From contig CAJOQO010000314.1 in NCBI GenBank assembly GCA_905236545.1, positions 1 to 8,777 on the forward strand: a stretch of 8,777 nucleotides of DNA, written 5' to 3'. Position numbers and translations under genes: made by a program. The stretch comes from an uncultured Lachnospiraceae bacterium (GTDB taxonomy: Bacteria > Bacillota > Clostridia > Lachnospirales > Lachnospiraceae). Shown here piece after piece: positions 5,838 through 8,777 of this stretch. Numbering within the stretch: position 1 is the stretch's first letter; the number at the start of each line of letters is the position of its first letter. The notes beneath the pieces are model-generated. The model was not told where the DNA came from. It did no database searches and saw only the letters and a program-made list of their open reading frames with translations.

Positions 5838-5960
5838 TTTCGGAAGTTCCTTTTAAACCCTCCATCCTGTCCGGAAACTCCCCTTTCAGCGCGCCTTTTT
5901 GTCCGGAAGCTCTTTTCAGCATTCCTTTCTGTCCGGAAGCTCCTTCTTCAGTTCATCCTC
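5838..5960. repeat. About four tandem copies of a 30-32-bp repeat spanning a gene's 3' end
   Basis: Reading the plus strand, GTCCGGAARCTCC begins units at 5869, 5901 and 5931. Each continues with a TTTCAGC/CTTCAG-like core and a C/T-rich end. A decayed fourth copy, starting TTCGGAAGTTCC, occupies 5838-5867. Units are about 32, 30, 30 and 30 bp. The 5931 copy and part of the 5901 copy encode the last residues of the minus-strand membrane protein (EL-KKELPDRKEC). The others lie past its stop, in the spacer with the convergent DUF975 gene. Origin by slippage or unequal exchange is likely; a function is not evident. Confidence 0.75.
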
Positions 5961-6335
5961 CATCCGGTACCACCGCTGCACGGTATTCTCCAGGAAAAAA
6001 TAGTGGTAAAAATAAAATCCGAGAAGAATCGCGAGCCCCAGCATGATCACAGGAGGCAGGATCCCGAGCTCCGGATGAAGGATCGTCAGGCCGACGACAA
6101 ACAGCTCCACGAAGACAACCATGACCGTCACGATCAGGTGAACCAGGCGTTCGTGCTGCAGGATCCGGATCTTTTCCTGATGGACGGCAAGATCCTCTGC
6201 CGTCACCCGCCGTCCGAGAAGCTTCTCCCGCGCCGCGCTCTCATAGGCGCGGCAGTATTCTTTCATATTGATGCCAAATGTATCCTTTTTCATCTCCACA
6301 AGTATATACCGGATCGATCCGCGTTTTTTCCTCAC
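5916..6335 (-). CDS. Small two-helix membrane protein, function unknown
   Basis: The 139-residue product starts with a basic N-terminus (KKRGSIR), then a charged helical part (about 24-65) that includes HQEKIRILQHERLVHLIVTV, two hydrophobic helices (about 66-87 and 92-114) and a charged tail (about 119-139). I do not recognise a named family. The proposed start is GTG 6335, which overlaps the stop of the ThrH gene as GTGA, suggesting coupled translation. Its own ribosome site is poor. Internal ATGs at 6293 (a GGAG directly touching it) and 6266 are alternatives, so the N-terminus is uncertain. The last codons fall within the tandem repeat at 5838-5960, so the C-terminal sequence may have been shaped by repeat expansion. 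It converges on the DUF975 gene. Confidence 0.68.
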   Translation of the reverse strand: MRKKRGSIRYILVEMKKDTFGINMKEYCRAYESAAREKLLGRRVTAEDLAVHQEKIRILQHERLVHLIVTVMVVFVELFVVGLTILHPELGILPPVIMLGLAILLGFYFYHYFFLENTVQRWYRMEDELKKELPDRKEC

Positions 6336-6940
6336 GTTTCCGACAATGCGCCGCGGATCGCAGCGAAGAATTCCGGATAGTTCTCAAAAGCCGGGATATC
6401 CGGATTGTCCGCGATGATCTGCGGCGTGCTCCGGAACAGAAAACCGGCGCGGCTGGCACGGATCATCGCCAGGTCATTATACGAGTCTCCGCCTGCGATG
6501 GTATCGAATCCGATCGACTGCAGCGCCTTCACCGTGCTCAGCTTCGAGTTTTCGATCCGCATCCGGAAACCGTCGATCATCCCATCCTCTCCCGTTTCCA
6601 GTGTGTTGCAGAAAAGGGTCGGCCTCCCCAGCTTCTCCATCAGCGGAGAGGCGAACTGGGTAAAGGTATCCGAGATCAGGATGACCTGCGTAATGGAACG
6701 CAGTTCATCAAGAAATTCCTTCGCCCCCGGGAACGGATCAATCGTGGCTATGACGTCCTGGATCTGTTTCAGTCCGAGTCCGTGCTCCTTCAGGATGCCA
6801 AGTCTCCAGTTCATCAGTTTATGATAGTCAGGCTCATCCCTGGTGGTTCTCTTCAGCTCGCTGATACCGCTCGCTTTTGAAAATGCGATCCAGATCTCGG
6901 GCACCAGTACGCCCTCCACATCCAAACATACAATGTCCAT
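6332..6940 (-). CDS. thrH: ThrH-type HAD phosphatase (phosphoserine phosphatase / homoserine kinase family)
   Basis: At 202 residues this matches ThrH in length and sequence throughout. The start MDIVCLDVEGVLVPEIWIAF closely follows the Pseudomonas ThrH N-terminus. HAD motif I is D7-V-E9: nucleophile Asp7, with the second acidic position Glu as is usual in ThrH. Motif II is ILISDT (87-92, Ser90), the motif III Lys is probably K133 or K138, and motif IV is GDSYND (151-156, Asp152 and Asp156). ThrH removes phosphate from phosphoserine and in Pseudomonas can transfer it to homoserine, so roles in serine or threonine synthesis are possible. The activity in this organism is inferred. ATG 6940 has GAAGGAG 8 nt upstream. 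The stop overlaps the following small membrane-protein gene by 4 bp. A strong terminator precedes the gene, so it should have its own promoter within about 6960-7015; I could not place one. Confidence 0.88.
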   Translation of the reverse strand: MDIVCLDVEGVLVPEIWIAFSKASGISELKRTTRDEPDYHKLMNWRLGILKEHGLGLKQIQDVIATIDPFPGAKEFLDELRSITQVILISDTFTQFASPLMEKLGRPTLFCNTLETGEDGMIDGFRMRIENSKLSTVKALQSIGFDTIAGGDSYNDLAMIRASRAGFLFRSTPQIIADNPDIPAFENYPEFFAAIRGALSET

Positions 6941-6966
6941 GTCGTATTCTCCTTCCCTTATGGCCT

Positions 6967-6982
6967 GTTTCAGAAATGAAAC
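6967..6982. repeat. Short perfect hairpin in the thrH leader region
   Basis: GTTTCA and TGAAAC are perfect complements around a 4-nt loop, about 27 bp upstream of the thrH start. It is too small and AT-rich for a terminator. It may be a small operator-like dyad or chance. Confidence 0.3.
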
Positions 6983-7016
6983 GTTGTTTCCGAACAGCTC
7001 CCAACGATTTTTTCAA

Positions 7017-7058
7017 CAGAAAAAGCCCTGACCGGCGATAAGACTCCGGCCAGGGCTT
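7017..7058 (-). terminator. Strong intrinsic terminator of the SPFH/zinc-ribbon gene
   Basis: On the minus strand AAGCCCTGGCCGG (7058-7046) pairs with CCGGTCAGGGCTT (7035-7023), thirteen pairs with one G-U. A 10-nt loop separates the arms and a TTTTTC tract follows. It begins 42 bp past the stop of the 7100-8230 gene and isolates thrH from it. Confidence 0.9.
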
Positions 7059-7099
7059 CTTACTCCGGTTTTCGGGAATGACCCCCTGTTCGTTACAGA

Positions 7100-8230
7100 T
7101 TATTCCGGTTTTTTCGTACCGCAGTTCATGCAGAACTTACCGCCGTTCAGCGTTCCGCATTCCGGGCAGAACCATTCTCCGGGCTGTTTTGCGCGCGCTC
7201 CTCCCGCAGCTGCCTGAGGCTGGCTCTGGGGCTGCTGCTGTGACTGCTGCTGCATCTGGGCCGCATTCGTCGCGCTTGCAGACTGCATGAAGCCGCCGGC
7301 AGCGTTCATCCCCATGCCCATGCCCATAAAGGCGGCACCGGCACCTGCCGGATTCGAGCCCGCATTCTGAAGGCCCTGCGCCACCGCGCTCTGGACGAAG
7401 CCCTCACGGATCGTCGGATCCTGCATCATGGCACCCTGGTTGCGCATGTTGATCAGCTTCTGGGATTCTTCATCATAGGAGATCGATCCGATCCCGACCG
7501 ATACAACCTCGATGCCGCGCAGCTCCTTCCAGGTCTCATCCAGCACATCCGCCATGTACCTGGACAGCGTCGTGCTCTTGGAGGCGACAAAGCTGATCCG
7601 CTCGCCATCCGCGCTCATCTGGTTGATCGCGGCCTGCAGCGCCTCAAGGAACTCATTCAGATACTGCTCATTGATATCGGCAACGTCAACCTGAGCCGCG
7701 TTGCGCGGGCAGCCGTTCGCGTAGAACAGAAGCGGGTTCGTCACCTTGATCGAGTAGGTGCCGAACGCTCTCAGGAACAGCTCCGCGTTGTAGAAGCCGT
7801 CAAAATAATTGATCGCATTGCGTGTGCCGAACTTGATTCCCTTGATCTCCTGGGTGTTGATAAAATACACCTTCTGGGACTGCGGGGAAGATCCGTTAAA
7901 CTTAAACCTCTCCCAGACATCCTTCAGGCTTGCCTTGAACTGGCCCTGGAAAAGAGACGGTGCGGAGGAATTGTCGACGATGAAATAGCCCGGCTCAGCC
8001 GTGTAGTCGATGATCTTTCCGCCATCGGTCAGGATCATGAACTGATTGTCATACACATGGACACATGATCCGTTCGAAATGATATCGCTGGAAGCAAAAC
8101 CGCTTTTGTTCTTCAGCTTTCCCTGTGTCATGAGCGTCTGCGCACCCATGTTGACCGGCTCTACGACCTCAAGAAACTGATCGCCGAGCGCGCCTGTTAC
8201 GGAACCGAATGCAGCTCTGATGATACCCAT
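7100..8230 (-). CDS. SPFH-domain protein with C-terminal zinc ribbon, YdjI-like
   Basis: This 376-residue protein has an N-terminal and central SPFH (stomatin/prohibitin-like) region, roughly 20-270, in the form annotated as the YdjI or virion-core-protein family. Typical segments are GQFKASLKDVWERFKFNG (96-113), a VYFINTQEIKGIKFGTRN stretch (121-138) and a late GIEVVSVGIGSISYD segment (239-253). A Gly/Met/Ala part (about 289-325, with MGMGMGMN) and a Gln-rich linker (326-339) lead to a zinc ribbon with Cys355, Cys358, Cys367 and Cys370 (CPEC...CMNC). There is no clear transmembrane helix, and in related proteins membrane association is through partners. In Bacillus, YdjI links to membrane-stress proteins; a similar role here is inference. 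ATG 8230 has GGAGG 6 nt upstream. The gene follows prfB after 129 bp with no obvious terminator between, and ends at a strong terminator. Confidence 0.88.
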   Translation of the reverse strand: MGIIRAAFGSVTGALGDQFLEVVEPVNMGAQTLMTQGKLKNKSGFASSDIISNGSCVHVYDNQFMILTDGGKIIDYTAEPGYFIVDNSSAPSLFQGQFKASLKDVWERFKFNGSSPQSQKVYFINTQEIKGIKFGTRNAINYFDGFYNAELFLRAFGTYSIKVTNPLLFYANGCPRNAAQVDVADINEQYLNEFLEALQAAINQMSADGERISFVASKSTTLSRYMADVLDETWKELRGIEVVSVGIGSISYDEESQKLINMRNQGAMMQDPTIREGFVQSAVAQGLQNAGSNPAGAGAAFMGMGMGMNAAGGFMQSASATNAAQMQQQSQQQPQSQPQAAAGGARAKQPGEWFCPECGTLNGGKFCMNCGTKKPE

Positions 8231-8359
8231 ACCATACCTCCATATAAAACTGTTATCCTGTATCTGTTTTCTGTCTCCGCCGATGATTTGCTCCGGATCT
8301 GTCGCCGGACATTCCTTCGCTCAGGAGCTTTTGATTCTTAGGATCTGTTCAAAAACAAC

Positions 8360-8777
8360 TTACTCGGCTGTCATTGCCTTTCGATCCGGCCTTCCAAGGG
8401 AATCCCATTTCAGGTAGGCATCGATAAACGGATCCAGATCGCCGTCCATGACTGCCTGTACATTGCCCGTCTCCCATCCGGTTCTCAGATCCTTCACCAT
8501 CGTGTAGGGCTGGAACACATAGGAACGGATCTGGCTGCCCCAGCCGATCTCCTTTACCTCGCCCCGTATGCCGGCTGCTTTCTCGCGGTTCTCCTCCATC
8601 TTCAGCATAAGGAGCCTCGCCTTGAGCATCTGCATCGCCTTGTCCTTATTCTGGAACTGGGAGCGCTCATTCTGGCAGGTCACGACGATTCCCGTGGGAA
8701 AATGCGTGATCCGGATCGCAGAGGACGTTTTATTGATATGCTGCCCGCCCGCGCCGCTGGAGCGGTAGGTGTCGATC
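8360..8777 (-). CDS. prfB: Peptide chain release factor 2, C-terminal part (5' end outside window)
   Basis: The last 138 residues are present. Release factor 2 reads UGA and UAA stop codons on the ribosome and triggers release of the peptide. The catalytic GGQ is at 8749-8741 within [18 protein letters not shown], which matches release factors exactly. [15 protein letters not shown] follows, and the C-terminus [12 protein letters not shown] is typical of RF2 rather than RF1. Full-length RF2 is about 365 residues, so roughly 225 are outside, including the anticodon-like SPF motif and any programmed frameshift near codon 25. The visible stop is TAA at 8362-8360. It is the first gene, in transcription order, of the minus-strand block at the right edge. 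Confidence 0.96.
   Translation of the reverse strand, partial: IDTYRSSGAGGQHINKTSSAIRITHFPTGIVVTCQNERSQFQNKDKAMQMLKARLLMLKMEENREKAAGIRGEVKEIGWGSQIRSYVFQPYTMVKDLRTGWETGNVQAVMDGDLDPFIDAYLKWDSLGRPDRKAMTAE

Noticed and set aside
5838..5960. CRISPR array
   Set aside because: The units are directly contiguous with no distinct unique spacers, and overlap a coding region. This is a tandem repeat.
6278..6880. Plus-strand open frames of 200 and 139 codons opposite thrH
   Set aside because: ThrH on the minus strand is recognised over its whole length with all HAD motifs; the plus-strand frames have no recognisable content.
8231..8359. Terminator or small gene between prfB and the SPFH gene
   Set aside because: Only short complementary pieces (GCTCC...GGAGC with a long loop) and no U-tract were found, and no frame with a ribosome site. 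I see nothing firm in this spacer besides the SPFH gene's ribosome site.

Overview
The window looks like chromosomal core DNA from a moderately GC-rich member of the Bacillota, probably class Clostridia and perhaps Lachnospiraceae-like. The grounds are strong GGAGG-type Shine-Dalgarno sites, frequent TTG and GTG starts, a DUF4190-like/DUF975 membrane pair, an ECF-type QueT transporter with a preQ1-I riboswitch, and a YdjI-like SPFH/zinc-ribbon protein. This placement is inferred from gene content, not from a marker gene. I see no mobile element, CRISPR array, tRNA or rRNA.

Layout, left to right. A NUDIX hydrolase of the ADP-ribose pyrophosphatase type runs off the left edge (1-596, minus). 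A spacer with a 17-bp tandem repeat and a terminator hairpin follows, then queT (842-1363, minus) behind its own promoter and a preQ1-I riboswitch. Next is a minus-strand group I ECF metal transporter, transcribed cbiM (with a fused C-terminal PDGLE/NikN-like part), cbiQ, cbiO (4312 down to 1530). A divergent control region (about 4313-4571) contains a long imperfect hairpin. Two plus-strand membrane proteins overlapping by ATGA (4572-5833) follow. They converge on a minus-strand pair in which a ThrH-type HAD phosphatase overlaps a small two-helix membrane protein by GTGA (6940 down to 5916). A strong intrinsic terminator separates this pair from a YdjI-like SPFH/zinc-ribbon protein (7100-8230, minus). 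The 3' part of prfB (release factor 2), including the GGQ motif, runs off the right edge.

Functional logic. CbiM-PDGLE, CbiQ and CbiO make a complete Ni2+ or Co2+ uptake ECF transporter: substrate-binding membrane protein, transmembrane coupling protein and ATPase. QueT is also an ECF substrate-binding protein, for a queuosine precursor, but lacks a partner here. It probably uses the cell's shared ECF module, and its riboswitch should reduce translation when preQ1 is plentiful. The two ECF units are adjacent but appear separately controlled.

No wholly new system is evident. The points most worth a second look are the hairpin between cbiM and the divergent membrane genes, the roughly 31-bp tandem repeat that includes the 3' end of the small membrane-protein gene, the unusual P2 register of the preQ1 element, and the ThrH/small-membrane-protein overlap.
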